DNA of 64,000 nucleotides from positions 186,001 through 250,000 of the forward strand of contig NZ_JAFCNB010000008.1 of NCBI RefSeq assembly GCF_017896165.1. Direction: 5' to 3'. This stretch comes from Microbispora oryzae (GTDB lineage: Bacteria; Actinomycetota; Actinomycetes; Streptosporangiales; Streptosporangiaceae). The notes under the pieces are model-generated. The model saw nothing but the letters and a program-made list of their open reading frames with translations, made no database searches and was not told where the DNA came from. The position numbers and the translations under genes are program-made. The stretch's first letter is position 1. Each line of letters opens with the position of its first letter. Positions 42,084-51,417 of this stretch are shown in pieces.

Positions 42084-42740
42084 ATGATGGCGGCCGAGTC
42101 AGCGCAGACTCTGGAGCGGGGTTTACGGCTGTTGCGCGTGCTGGCGCAGGACAACCGGGGCCGCACCCCGACCGAGCTGGCCCAGGAGCTCGGCCTGAGC
42201 CGCCCCGCCGTCTACCGGCTGGTCACCACTCTCATGGCGGAGGGGTTCGCCCGCAGGGACGCGAGCGGGCGGGTTCATCTGGGCTTCGGGGTTCTCGGGC
42301 TGGCCCGGTCGGTGCAGCCCCTGCTCCGCCTGGCCGCGCTGCCGTCGCTGCGCGCCCTGGCCGAGCGGGCCGGGGCGACCGCGCACCTGACGGTGGCGGA
42401 GGGCGACGAGGGCCTGGCCGTCGCGGTGGCCGAGCCGTCGTGGACCGACTTCCACGTCGCCTACCGGGAGGGGTCGCGCCATCCCCTGACCCGGGGCGCG
42501 GCCGGGCTCGCGCTCCTCGCGCTGCGGGCCGGCGCCGGCGAGCCCGCCCTGCACACCAGCAGCGGCCAGCTCCAGGAGGGCGCGAAGGGCATCGCCGCCC
42601 CGGTGCGCGGCCTCCCGTGGCTTGAGGCGTCCGTCGGCGTCGTCAGCTTCACCGATCTCGATCCCGACGAGGTGGGCCCGCTCGTCCTCGCGGCGGCGCG
42701 GGAGCTCACCGCGGCGCTCTCCCAGCCCGCCCCCGGTTGA
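42084..42740 (+). CDS. IclR family transcriptional regulator
   Basis: A 218-residue regulator, a little shorter than the usual 250. The N-terminal winged helix is RTPTELAQELGLSRPAVYRL and the C-terminal effector domain includes GSRHPLTRGAAGLALLA. GATAAT (42072-42077) ends 6 nt before the start, so the mRNA is probably leaderless. It is immediately upstream of homogentisate catabolic genes on the same strand, and the palindrome at 42773-42798 lies between; it is likely their effector-dependent regulator. Confidence 0.9.
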   Translation: MMAAESAQTLERGLRLLRVLAQDNRGRTPTELAQELGLSRPAVYRLVTTLMAEGFARRDASGRVHLGFGVLGLARSVQPLLRLAALPSLRALAERAGATAHLTVAEGDEGLAVAVAEPSWTDFHVAYREGSRHPLTRGAAGLALLALRAGAGEPALHTSSGQLQEGAKGIAAPVRGLPWLEASVGVVSFTDLDPDEVGPLVLAAARELTAALSQPAPG

Positions 42741-42772
42741 CAGCGGCACCGGCGGTGACGGAAGGTCGTACG

Positions 42773-42798
42773 TATAGAGGACAAAGACGTCCGCTATA
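42773..42798. promoter_or_regulatory. IclR-type operator upstream of hmgA
   Basis: A 26-bp interrupted palindrome, TATA-N2-GGAC-N6-GTCC-N2-TATA; within the first and last N2, one further pair also matches (G with C). It is centred 35 nt before the hmgA start, where a repressor would block transcription. Confidence 0.7.
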
Positions 42799-42820
42799 AG
42801 GACACTTCCGGAGGATGGCC

Positions 42821-43993
42821 ATGCCGCACTACCGCGTCGTCGGCGAGGTGCCGCGCAAGCGTCACATCCAGTTCCGCGGGCCGGACGGCGGCCTGTACAA
42901 GGAGGAGCTGATGGGCGAGGAGGGCTTCTCCTCCGACTCCTCGCTCCTCTACCACCGCCACGCGCCCACCGCGATCGTCAAGGCCGAGGCGGTGGACGCC
43001 GGCCCGGCCGCCCTGGTCCCGAACCTCCCGCTGTCGCCGCGCCACTTCCGCACCCGCGAGCTGTCGCCGGACGGCGACCTCGTCTCCGGCCGCCTGCTGC
43101 TGGCCGGCAACGCCGACGTCCGGATCTCGTACGCCGAGAGCGCCGCGCCGAGCGAGCTCTACCGCGACTCGAAGGGCGACGAGTGCGTCTACATCGCGAG
43201 CGGACGGGCGCGGTTCGAGTCCGCGTACGGCGCGCTGGACGTCGGCGAGGGCGACTACGTCGTGATCCCGACCGGCACGATCCACCGATGGGTGCCGGAG
43301 GGCCGGGTGACCGCGCTCGTCGTCGAGGCGGCCGGGCACATCCGGCCGCCGCGGCGGTACCTCTCGCAGTTCGGCCAGTTCCTCGAGCACGCGCCGTACA
43401 GCGAGCGCGACCTGCGGGCCCCGGCCGAGCCGCTGCTGGCCGACGGAGCGGAGGTGCCGGTCCTCGTCCGGACGAGGGGCGGGCTGACCCGGCTCACCTA
43501 CGCCCGTCACCCGTTCGACGTGGTCGGCTGGGACGGCTGTCTCTATCCCTACGCCTTCAACATCCAGGACTTCGAGCCGATCGTGAAGCGCACCCACGCC
43601 CCGCCGCCGGTCCATCAGACGTTCGAGGGACCTGGCTTCGTCATCTGCTCGTTCTGCCCGCGGCCGCTCGACTTCGACCCGGAGGCCGTGCCGATCCCCT
43701 ACAACCACCACAACGTCGACTCCGACGAGTTCATGTTCTACGCGGGCGGCGACTACACGGCCCGGCGGGGCTCCGGCATCGACGTCGGCTCGATCTCCCT
43801 GCATCCGGCGGGGTTCACCCACGGCCCGCAGCCGGGCGCGGTCGAGGCCGCCGTCGAGGCCGTACGGCAGGGCGCGACGCGCACGAGCGAGCTGGCGGTC
43901 ATGCTCGACACCTTCCGCCCGCTCGACCTCGGCCCGGCCGCCCTCGCGTGCGAGGACCCGGCGTACGCCTGGACCTGGGCGGGCCGGGAGTGA
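42821..43993 (+). CDS. hmgA: Homogentisate 1,2-dioxygenase
   Basis: A 390-residue cytosolic iron dioxygenase that opens homogentisate to maleylacetoacetate in tyrosine and phenylalanine degradation. The cupin iron-ligand region is PYNHHNVDSDEFMFY followed by HPAGFTHGPQPG. The family N-terminus, YRVVGEVPRKRHIQFR, is present. ATG 42821 is used because GGAGG lies six nt before it; ATG 42815 abuts that site. The GTGA overlap couples it to fumarylacetoacetase. The 4-hydroxyphenylpyruvate dioxygenase gene is not in the window. Confidence 0.93.
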   Translation: MPHYRVVGEVPRKRHIQFRGPDGGLYKEELMGEEGFSSDSSLLYHRHAPTAIVKAEAVDAGPAALVPNLPLSPRHFRTRELSPDGDLVSGRLLLAGNADVRISYAESAAPSELYRDSKGDECVYIASGRARFESAYGALDVGEGDYVVIPTGTIHRWVPEGRVTALVVEAAGHIRPPRRYLSQFGQFLEHAPYSERDLRAPAEPLLADGAEVPVLVRTRGGLTRLTYARHPFDVVGWDGCLYPYAFNIQDFEPIVKRTHAPPPVHQTFEGPGFVICSFCPRPLDFDPEAVPIPYNHHNVDSDEFMFYAGGDYTARRGSGIDVGSISLHPAGFTHGPQPGAVEAAVEAVRQGATRTSELAVMLDTFRPLDLGPAALACEDPAYAWTWAGRE

Positions 43994-45105
43994 GCTTCGG
44001 CCTGCCGTACGGGGTGTTCTCCCGCCCGGGCGAGCCTCGCCGGGTGGGTGTCCGGGTGGACGACCGGGTGCTCGACCTCGCGGCGGCCCTGGGCGACGAG
44101 GTCTTCGCCGCGCCCTCGCTCAACCCGTTCATGGCCCTCGGCCGTACGGCGTGGCGGGCGGCGCGGCGGCGCGTCGAGGCGGCCGTGAGAGAGAGCACGG
44201 CAGGCGATCTGATTCCGCTCGGCGAGGTGACCCCGCACCTGCCCGTCGACGTGGCCGACTACGTCGACTTCTACGCGTCGCTCGACCACGCGTCGGCGCT
44301 GGGCCGCATCCTGCGGCCGGGCGAGGAGCCGCTGAAGCCCAACTGGCGGCACCTGCCGGTCGGCTACCACGGCCGGGCGGGCACGGTCGTGGTCTCGGGC
44401 ACGCCGATCAGGCGGCCGTGCGGGCAGCGGCCGCCGTCCGCGCCCGGCGGCCGCCCGTCCTTCGGGCCGTCCCTGCGCCTCGACATCGAGGCCGAGCTGG
44501 GCTTCGTCGTCGGGACGCCGACAGGGCCGGGCGAGCGTCCCGGGGCGTTCGAGGACCACGTCTTCGGCGTCGCCCTCGTGAACGACTGGAGCGCCAGGGA
44601 CATCCAGGCCTGGGAGTACGTGCCCCTCGGGCCTTTCCTGGGCAAGTCGTTCGCCACCTCGATCTCGCCGTGGATCACCCCGCTCGACGCGCTGGAGGGC
44701 GCGCGGGTCGACGGCCCGGCGCAGGACCCGGAGCCGCTCCCCTACCTGCGCAGGAGCGCGCCCTGGGGCCTCGATCTCACGCTCACGGTCGAGCTCAACG
44801 GCGAGCCGGTCTCGGCCCCGCCCTACCGGGGCATGTACTGGACGCCCGACCAGATGCTCGCCCACATGACGGTGAACGGCGCCCGGCTGCGGACCGGCGA
44901 CCTGTTCGCCAGCGGCACGGTCTCCGGCCCGGACGACCCCGGCTCGCTGATCGAGCTGACGCGCAACGGCGCCGAGCCGCTGACACTGGCGAACGGCGAG
45001 ACCAGGACCTTCCTCGATGACGGCGACACGGTCACCGTCCACGCCGTCACCCGGGACGGGATCCGCCTGGCGGGGGTCTCCGGGACCATAGTTCCCGCGA
45101 CTTAA
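43990..45105 (+). CDS. fahA: Fumarylacetoacetase
   Basis: A 371-residue hydrolase that splits fumarylacetoacetate to fumarate and acetoacetate, the last step of the homogentisate pathway. Motifs are YVDFYASLDHA, PVGYHGRAGTVV, metal-binding Glu in DIEAELGFVV, and NDWSARDIQAWEYVPLGPF, then GKSF. The GTG start overlaps the hmgA stop (GTGA). It is shorter than the approximately 420-residue eukaryotic enzyme because of a reduced N-terminal domain. A separate maleylacetoacetate isomerase is not seen. Confidence 0.93.
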   Translation: MSFGLPYGVFSRPGEPRRVGVRVDDRVLDLAAALGDEVFAAPSLNPFMALGRTAWRAARRRVEAAVRESTAGDLIPLGEVTPHLPVDVADYVDFYASLDHASALGRILRPGEEPLKPNWRHLPVGYHGRAGTVVVSGTPIRRPCGQRPPSAPGGRPSFGPSLRLDIEAELGFVVGTPTGPGERPGAFEDHVFGVALVNDWSARDIQAWEYVPLGPFLGKSFATSISPWITPLDALEGARVDGPAQDPEPLPYLRRSAPWGLDLTLTVELNGEPVSAPPYRGMYWTPDQMLAHMTVNGARLRTGDLFASGTVSGPDDPGSLIELTRNGAEPLTLANGETRTFLDDGDTVTVHAVTRDGIRLAGVSGTIVPAT

Positions 45106-45125
45106 CGTGTCCGCGTCGTCACGTC

Positions 45126-45153
45126 TCGCTACTCTGGTGGCCCCGAGTAGCGA
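45126..45153. other. Inverted repeat between fahA and the L,D-transpeptidase gene
   Basis: TCGCTACTC (45126-45134) pairs with GAGTAGCGA (45145-45153) around a 10-nt loop. It could be a weak terminator of the catabolic operon or a leader hairpin or operator for the next gene, 14 nt downstream. Confidence 0.45.
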
Positions 45154-45167
45154 AGGCAGGCACACGC

Positions 45168-46331
45168 ATGCGCTGGATCGCCTGGACCGCGGCCGTCCTC
45201 CTCTTCGTCGGGGGCTGCGCCGTCCACGTCCCGCCGGCCCCCCGGATCACCATGTCGCCGGCTTCGGGCACGGCCGGGGTGCGCCCCGACGCCCCGGTGG
45301 TCGTAAAAGCCGAGGGCGGCCGGCTGACCAGCGTGGTCGCGTTCGCCGGGCGGGAGCTCCTCGACGGCGACCTGGACGCCTCCCACACCGTGTGGCGGTC
45401 CCGCTGGACGCTCCGCCCCGGCACCGAGTTCACCGTGAACGCCGTCGCCACCGGAGCGCAGGGCGTCACGTCGCGCCTCGCCGGGAGGTTCCGCACCCTG
45501 CGGCCGAAGCGGGAGATCTCGGTCGCCTCGGTCACGCCCGACGACCGGGAGACCGTCGGCGTCGGCATGCCGATCATCGTGACGTTCACCGGCCCGGTGG
45601 AGGACCGGGCGGCCGTGGAGAAGGCGCTGGAGGTCCGGGGGCCGGGCGAGGGGGCCTGGCGCTGGGCCGGGCCGACGCAGGCGATCTACCGGCCGAGGAA
45701 CATGTGGCCGTCCGGGAGCAGGGTCGCGTTCACCGCCCATCTCGCCGGGCTGCGCACCGGCCCCGGCACGTACGGCGCGGCCGACAGGTCACTCTCCTTC
45801 GGCGTGGGCCGGGCGACGATCAGCACGATCGACGCCCGCACCCATCAGATGGTGGTCCGGACGGACGGCCAGGTGGCCCAGCGCATGGCGATCAGCGCCG
45901 GCATGGGCACCACCAGGGAATACACCACGACCAGCGGCGTCCACCTGACCATGGACAAGGGAAACCCGGTGCGCATGGTCTCGCCCGGCCGCCGCGAGGG
46001 CGAGCCCGGTTACTACGACATGCTCATCGGCTACGCCGTGCGGATCTCCAACAGCGGCGAGTACGTCCACGCGATGGACAACGTGTGGGCCCAGGGCCGG
46101 GTCAACGTGAGCCACGGATGCGTGAACGCCCGGCCCAACCAGGCCCGGTGGTTCTACGACCACTCCCTGCGCGGCGACCCCGTCATCGTCACCGGCACCG
46201 CCCGCGAGCTGGAGTGGAACAACGGCTGGGGCTACTGGCAGCTCTCCTGGGCCGACTGGCTGGCGGGCAGCGCCCTCCACGCGCCCGTGCGGGAGGACCT
46301 GGCCGCCCGCGGCGGTCCCGTCCGCCGCTGA
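45168..46331 (+). CDS. L,D-transpeptidase lipoprotein (Ig-like + YkuD)
   Basis: A 387-residue envelope enzyme forming 3-3 peptidoglycan cross-links. The lipobox LFVGGC marks a lipoprotein; two Ig-like domains (about 25-120 and 125-240) precede the YkuD domain. The active site is NVSHGCVNARP with the catalytic Cys and upstream His. The C-terminal tail has the Trp-rich motif NGWGYWQLSW typical of mycobacterial-type Ldt proteins. It is not in an obvious operon. Confidence 0.93.
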   Translation: MRWIAWTAAVLLFVGGCAVHVPPAPRITMSPASGTAGVRPDAPVVVKAEGGRLTSVVAFAGRELLDGDLDASHTVWRSRWTLRPGTEFTVNAVATGAQGVTSRLAGRFRTLRPKREISVASVTPDDRETVGVGMPIIVTFTGPVEDRAAVEKALEVRGPGEGAWRWAGPTQAIYRPRNMWPSGSRVAFTAHLAGLRTGPGTYGAADRSLSFGVGRATISTIDARTHQMVVRTDGQVAQRMAISAGMGTTREYTTTSGVHLTMDKGNPVRMVSPGRREGEPGYYDMLIGYAVRISNSGEYVHAMDNVWAQGRVNVSHGCVNARPNQARWFYDHSLRGDPVIVTGTARELEWNNGWGYWQLSWADWLAGSALHAPVREDLAARGGPVRR

Positions 46332-46433
46332 ACCGCCGCGCCCGCGAATGACGCGGAGGCGACGACTACGGAGTTACCGTAAAGGGGAGGAACCTCCTGT
46401 GTTCCGGATCCGTTCATTGCTATGGAGGCGGCA

Positions 46434-46865
46434 ATGGACTCGTGGATCGTCTGGCTGATCCTCGCGGCGGCCCTCGGCGTCGCGGAAATCTTCACGCTCA
46501 CGGCCGCCCTGGGAATTCTGTCCGTCGCGGCCCTGCTGACCGCCGGGGTCGCGCTCGTCGGGCTCCCGCCGGGTCTCCAGCTCGCCCTCTTCGTCGTGGC
46601 GGCCGTCGCCGGGCTCGCCGGTGTCCGGCCGATCGCGTTGCGGCACATCAGGCAGCCGCCCCCGCGCCGGTTCGGCGTGGCCGCTCTGGTGGGCCGGCCG
46701 GCGTACGTGACCGAGGAGGTCACCGCCCGGGACGGGCGGGTCCGGATCGGGGGCGAGGAGTGGTCGGCGCGCGCCTACGACGACAGCCTGGTCATCCCCG
46801 CCGGCGCGACGGTCGACGTCATCGAGATCGAGGGCGCGACCGCCCTCGTCTACCCTCGGGAGTAG
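46434..46865 (+). CDS. NfeD-like membrane protein
   Basis: A 143-residue protein with two to three TM helices (about 5-75) and a C-terminal OB-fold NfeD domain (LVGRPAYVTEEV, then GEEWSARAYDDSLVIPAGATV). ATG 46434 is preferred because GGAGG lies upstream; ATG 46422 would include that site. It is followed 3 bp later by an SPFH gene, the classical NfeD-stomatin pair involved in membrane microdomains. Confidence 0.88.
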   Translation: MDSWIVWLILAAALGVAEIFTLTAALGILSVAALLTAGVALVGLPPGLQLALFVVAAVAGLAGVRPIALRHIRQPPPRRFGVAALVGRPAYVTEEVTARDGRVRIGGEEWSARAYDDSLVIPAGATVDVIEIEGATALVYPRE

Positions 46866-46868
46866 AGC

Positions 46869-47993
46869 ATGGACGCAGCAGTGATCGCCGGCGTCGTCGT
46901 CGCCCTTGTCGTCGTCTTCACGGTGCTGCGCGCGGTACGCATCGTGCCGCAGGCGAGGGCGGGCAACGTCGAACGCCTGGGCCGCTACTACCGGACGCTC
47001 GCGCCCGGCCTCAACTTCGTGATCCCGTTCGTCGACCGGGTCCGCCCGCTGCTCGACCTGCGCGAGCAGGTCGTGTCGTTCAAGCCGCAGCCGGTCATTA
47101 CCGAGGACAACCTGGTCGTCGACATCGACACCGTGCTGTACTTCCAGGTCACCGACCCGAGGGCGGCCGAGTACGAGATCGCCAACTTCATCCAGGGCGT
47201 CGAGCAGCTCACCGTGACCACCCTGCGCAACGTGGTGGGCGGCATGGACCTGGAGAAGACACTCACCTCCCGCGACACCATCAACAGCCAGCTCCGGGGG
47301 GTGCTCGACGACGCCACCGGAAAGTGGGGCATCCGGGTCAACCGGGTGGAGATCAAGGCCATCGACCCGCCGAAGACCATCAAGGAGGCGATGGAGAAGC
47401 AGATGCGCGCCGAGCGCGACAAGCGCGCGGCGATCCTCACCGCCGAGGGTCAGCGGCAGTCGCAGATTCTCACGGCGGAGGGCGAGAAGCAGAGCGCGAT
47501 CCTGCGCGCCGAGGGCGAGCGGACCGCGCAGATCCTCAAGGCCGAGGGCCAGTCGCAGGCGATCGACGAGGTGTTCCAGGCGGTCCACCGCAACGACCCC
47601 GACCCCAAGCTGCTCGCCTATCAATACCTGCAGGTGCTGCCGCAGCTCGCGCAGGGAGAGGGCAACACGTTCTGGGTGATCCCGAGCGAGGTCACCTCGG
47701 CCCTGCAGGGGGTGTCGAAGGCGTTCACCGAGGCGCTGCCGATGTCGCCCGCCACCAGGGAACGCGACGGCCGGCGGACCGAGAGCGCGGCCGTCGCCGA
47801 GGCGGAGCGGGCCGCGGCGGAGGCCAGGGCGGCCGCCGAGGACAGCGAGCGCGGCCCCCGTCAGCTCTCCCCCGGCGCCGGTGACCAGGGCGGGCCGGGC
47901 GTCACCGCACTGGACGCGCTGACGGGCCGGCGTGACCCGGCCGCCGTCACCCGCCCCGAGGAGGAGCGGCCCGGCCGGACGCCGCCACAGTGA
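46869..47993 (+). CDS. SPFH/band 7 family protein (stomatin/QmcA-like)
   Basis: A 374-residue membrane scaffold protein. One N-terminal TM helix (about 4-22), then the band 7 domain (VERLGRYYRTLAPGLNFVIP, then DLREQVVSF) and a coiled-coil with AEG repeats (AEGQRQSQILTAEGEKQSAI). The C-terminal 80 residues are a charged, probably disordered tail that overlaps the convergent GTPase gene by 47 bp. Coupled with NfeD upstream. Confidence 0.93.
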   Translation: MDAAVIAGVVVALVVVFTVLRAVRIVPQARAGNVERLGRYYRTLAPGLNFVIPFVDRVRPLLDLREQVVSFKPQPVITEDNLVVDIDTVLYFQVTDPRAAEYEIANFIQGVEQLTVTTLRNVVGGMDLEKTLTSRDTINSQLRGVLDDATGKWGIRVNRVEIKAIDPPKTIKEAMEKQMRAERDKRAAILTAEGQRQSQILTAEGEKQSAILRAEGERTAQILKAEGQSQAIDEVFQAVHRNDPDPKLLAYQYLQVLPQLAQGEGNTFWVIPSEVTSALQGVSKAFTEALPMSPATRERDGRRTESAAVAEAERAAAEARAAAEDSERGPRQLSPGAGDQGGPGVTALDALTGRRDPAAVTRPEEERPGRTPPQ

Positions 47994-49617
47994 GGCACCG
48001 GGCGAACTGGGCGTACCGCGACAGCTCGTCGTTCACCGGAGCGATCACGAGGTCCCGGGCGACCCTCTCGACGCCGGCGCGGAGCCGCCTGGCGGCCCGG
48101 CGGGCCCGGCGGCGCCCGCCGATCCAGGCCGCCACCCGGCAGAGCAGGGCGACCACGACGCCCGCGAGCGCGCCCCCGGCCAGCAGGACGGTAGGCCACG
48201 GCACCCGGCCCACCGTCGGCGTCGGCGGCCTGGTCAGCAGCAGATAGTCGGTCGCGAAGAGCAGGAGCAGCCACAGCGCCCCGATCGCCATCGCCCCGAC
48301 CGTGAGCCACTGGAGCGTGCCCGCCGCCCGCCACCAGCGCGGCGGCCGCGCCATCCCGGCCGACGTGGTGGCGACCGTCCGGTCCAGGGCGTCGGCCAGT
48401 TCGCCGGCCCGGGAGCGGGCCGCGTGCCGGACGGCGGTCGCCCAGGGCTCGGGCACCTCGCGCGCGGCCGCGTCGCCGACGTCCCGCAGGGCCGTGTCGA
48501 CCGCGGAGACCTGTACGGCGGTCGCGGCCGGCAGGGAGGTGCGGGCGTCGCGCCGGCCGAGGTGGAGGCGGCGCAGCGGATCCGGGCGGAGCCGGCGCAG
48601 CCACCGCGTCACCGGCCATCCGGTGGCGGCCACCGCCCGGTGCCGGTGGGCCTTCGCCACGGCCTCCACCACCAGCGGAACCGCCGCCGCCTGCTCAAGC
48701 GCCCGAACCAGCGGCCGGTCCGGCGGCCGGTTCAGCCGCTCCGGGGACACGGCCGCGGCCCGCTCCCCGGACCGCGGAGCGTCGGCCACCGGCGCGTCGG
48801 GTCGCAGCGCGTCGGCGGCCGTGGCGACGTCCGCAGCGAGCCGGACCGCCCAGGCCCGCCGCTGGGACACCCGCCGTTCGAGGATGAGCCCGAGCTCCGC
48901 CACGCCCCGGCCGGTGCGGGCCGAGACCCCGACGACCGGCACGCCCGCCAGGCCGTCGGCAGCCAGCAGGCCGCGCAGGTCGTCCAGGCAGCGCGCCACC
49001 GATCCCGCGGGCAGCCGGTCGACCTGGTTGAGCACGACGACCATGACGTCCCGGTGACGGGCGAGCGGACGCAGGTAGCGTTCGTGCACGGCCGCGTCGG
49101 CGTACTTCTGCGGGTCGAGCACCCACACCAGCAGGTCGACCACGCCCACCAGCCGGTCGACCTCCAGCCGGTGCGACAGCTCGATCGAGTCGTGATCGGG
49201 CAGGTCGAGCAGGATCAGGCCGGTGGCCTCCAGCTGCTTCACGCCGCGGGGCGTTTCGCCCCCGACGACGTGCCGCACGGGCACGTCGAGCCAGTCCAGC
49301 AGCGGCCCGGCGCCGTCGGGTCCCCAGATCGCCGCCTGCGCCTTGGCGGTGGTGGGCCGGGTCACCCCGACGACGGCCAGATCGGCCCCCGCGAGGGCGT
49401 TGAACAGCGACGACTTCCCGCTGCCCGTCGCGCCGGCGAGGGCCGCGGCGGTGTGGTCCACCGACAGTCCGCACCGCGCGCCGGCCCGTTCGACGACGGC
49501 TCTGGCGTGCTCGACGTCCGCGCGGCCGGCCCGTCCCTCCGCCAGCTCGGCCGCCTCCGCGAGCGCGGTCAGCCGGTCGTCGAGCGGCGCCTCCGCCCGC
49601 CCGCCGAGGAGCTTCAC
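47947..49617 (-). CDS. Dynamin-like/YfjP-type membrane GTPase (second of a pair)
   Basis: A 556-residue GTPase. The P-loop is AGATGSGKSSLFNALAG, G3 is LLDLPDHDS and G4 LNQVDRL. After a helical region come two TM segments (about 420-450 and 465-490). It starts 4 bp inside the stop of the upstream GTPase gene. The paired arrangement recalls the DynA/DynB dynamins of Streptomyces sporulation septa; that link is inference. The 3' end overlaps the SPFH gene. Confidence 0.85.
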   Translation of the reverse strand: MKLLGGRAEAPLDDRLTALAEAAELAEGRAGRADVEHARAVVERAGARCGLSVDHTAAALAGATGSGKSSLFNALAGADLAVVGVTRPTTAKAQAAIWGPDGAGPLLDWLDVPVRHVVGGETPRGVKQLEATGLILLDLPDHDSIELSHRLEVDRLVGVVDLLVWVLDPQKYADAAVHERYLRPLARHRDVMVVVLNQVDRLPAGSVARCLDDLRGLLAADGLAGVPVVGVSARTGRGVAELGLILERRVSQRRAWAVRLAADVATAADALRPDAPVADAPRSGERAAAVSPERLNRPPDRPLVRALEQAAAVPLVVEAVAKAHRHRAVAATGWPVTRWLRRLRPDPLRRLHLGRRDARTSLPAATAVQVSAVDTALRDVGDAAAREVPEPWATAVRHAARSRAGELADALDRTVATTSAGMARPPRWWRAAGTLQWLTVGAMAIGALWLLLLFATDYLLLTRPPTPTVGRVPWPTVLLAGGALAGVVVALLCRVAAWIGGRRRARRAARRLRAGVERVARDLVIAPVNDELSRYAQFARCLTVAASGRAAPPRGG

Positions 49618-51329
49618 AGCTCGCCCCTTTCCCGTACGGCCTTCGCCGCCTCCCTGAGCCGGGCCGCGGTCTCACCGCCGGGACCGAGCCCGTCGAGCAG
49701 CGAGGTGAAGCGCGACCGCTCCTCGCCCAGCAGGTCGCCGACCCGGCGGCGCAGGTCGTCGCGGGCGCTCTGGGTCAGCGTCCGCACGGCCTGGTCGCCG
49801 AATACGGCCTCAAGCAGCTTCTGGCTGAGCACGCCGGTGCCTCCGGCGATGCCGATCTCGATGCCGGTGATCCCTCCGGTCGAGGAGAACACGGCGAGCA
49901 TGAGCAGGACGCCCAGGCTGTTGACGCCGAACGACGCCGCCCGGGCCAGCGACCGCCGGTCGGCGCCCTCCGACCGCACCAGGTCGAGGACGTGGCCCTG
50001 CCAGGCGCGCACCGCCGTGCCGGCCCGCCCGGGCAGCTCGGCGGACGCCCGGCCGAGCCGTCCCGTGACCACGACCCCGGCGCGTTCCAGCAGGTCGCGC
50101 CCGGCCGGGGTGGCGAGCCACGACTCGACGGCCCGCTCGGCGGAGGCGTCGGCGGCCGAGCGGATCAGCGACTCGACGCCGCTCTCCAGCGCCGTCCGCA
50201 GCTCGCGCCCCGGGGCGGGCCGCCCGCGGACCAGTGAGGCGAGACGGTCGCGGAGCCATCCCACGCGGGATTCCAGCGCCCGCATCAGGTCGCCGGTGCC
50301 GACGAAGTCCTGCCAGCGGGCGAGCACCTCGCCGCGCAGCAGCAGGCCGTCCCGCATGCCGTCGTCGAAGGCGGCCATCCCCGTGTCGTACGCCTTGTCC
50401 GCCATGGCACGCAGCTCCTCGATCCCGGCCCGCTGCCGGTCGACGGCGTCGGCCAGCCGGGGCACGCGGGTGGTGAGGCTGCCGAGCGCGCCGGTGAGGG
50501 TCCGCCTGACCACCGCCGCCCGGGACCGCGCGTCGACGGTCAGCTCCGCGAGCCAGGTGGCGATCGGCTGCACGGTCTCGGCGGGCAGCCGGGCCCGTTC
50601 CGACGGGAGCGCCAGCTCGGGGACCGTGAACAGCGGCGTCCCGGCCAGGCCGTTCTCGCCGAGCAACCGGACCAGGTCGGCCGTGACGGGGTCGTGGGCC
50701 TCCGCCGGGACGCGCTGCAGGATGACCGCGAGCGCGGTGCTGCGCTCGCGGGCCTGGCGGAGGAAGCCCCACGGGACCTCGTCGGCGTACCGGGCCGCCG
50801 TGGTGACGAACAGCCAGAGGTCGGCCGCGGCCAGGAGCTGCGCCGCGAGCTCGCGGTTGGCGGCGACGACCGAGTCGATGTCCGGGGCGTCGAGCAGGGC
50901 GAGCCCGGCGGGCAGGCTCTCGACGGTCGCGATCCGGAGCGTGCCCGGCTCGCCCCGGCCGTCTCCGGTCACCCTCGGCAGCGCGGGCAGCACCGTGGGC
51001 GAGGCGAACCACGGGGTGTCTGCGGGACCGGCGACCAGGGTGGGGGCGAGCGTGGTCGGGCGGAGCACACCCGGCTCGGTGACGGTCTCCCCGACCAGGG
51101 AGTTGACCAGCGTCGACTTGCCCGCCCCGGTCGAACCGCCGACGACGGCCAGCAATGGCGCGTCGATGGCGGCCAGCCGGGGCAGCAGGTAGTCGTCGAG
51201 CTGGCCGCTCAGCTCCCGCAGGGCACGCCGGTCGGCCGCGACGTCACCGACGGCCAGGGGGAACAGCTCCTGGTCGAGGTGGCGCCGCAGGTCCCGGAGG
51301 ATGCCCAGGAGGCCCTCGTGCCCCGCCAT
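49614..51329 (-). CDS. Dynamin-like membrane GTPase (first of a pair)
   Basis: A 571-residue GTPase. The P-loop is VGGSTGAGKSTLVNSLVG, switch 2 LLDAPDIDS and the G4-like position ILQRVPAE departs from NKxD. Long helices follow, and a hydrophobic hairpin (about 470-515, NSLGVLLMLAVF and GIEIGIAGGTGVL) could insert in membrane. It overlaps the next GTPase by 4 bp. In Streptomyces a similar tandem pair stabilises FtsZ rings in sporulation; the same role here is inferred. Confidence 0.85.
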   Translation of the reverse strand: MAGHEGLLGILRDLRRHLDQELFPLAVGDVAADRRALRELSGQLDDYLLPRLAAIDAPLLAVVGGSTGAGKSTLVNSLVGETVTEPGVLRPTTLAPTLVAGPADTPWFASPTVLPALPRVTGDGRGEPGTLRIATVESLPAGLALLDAPDIDSVVAANRELAAQLLAAADLWLFVTTAARYADEVPWGFLRQARERSTALAVILQRVPAEAHDPVTADLVRLLGENGLAGTPLFTVPELALPSERARLPAETVQPIATWLAELTVDARSRAAVVRRTLTGALGSLTTRVPRLADAVDRQRAGIEELRAMADKAYDTGMAAFDDGMRDGLLLRGEVLARWQDFVGTGDLMRALESRVGWLRDRLASLVRGRPAPGRELRTALESGVESLIRSAADASAERAVESWLATPAGRDLLERAGVVVTGRLGRASAELPGRAGTAVRAWQGHVLDLVRSEGADRRSLARAASFGVNSLGVLLMLAVFSSTGGITGIEIGIAGGTGVLSQKLLEAVFGDQAVRTLTQSARDDLRRRVGDLLGEERSRFTSLLDGLGPGGETAARLREAAKAVRERGEL

Positions 51330-51417
51330 ACTCCGGCACTTTCCCGGAGGGACGCCGTCGAATCCGTCACGAGGCGTCGGCGGGCCGGCACGAGTCGGCG
51401 GGCCGGCACGAGCCGCC

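Noticed and set aside
47932..51192. A 1086-codon open frame on the + strand opposite the tandem GTPases
   Set aside because: It is an antisense shadow of high-GC codon use: no domain, composition dominated by Arg, Pro and Ser, while the opposite strand has intact GTPase motifs.
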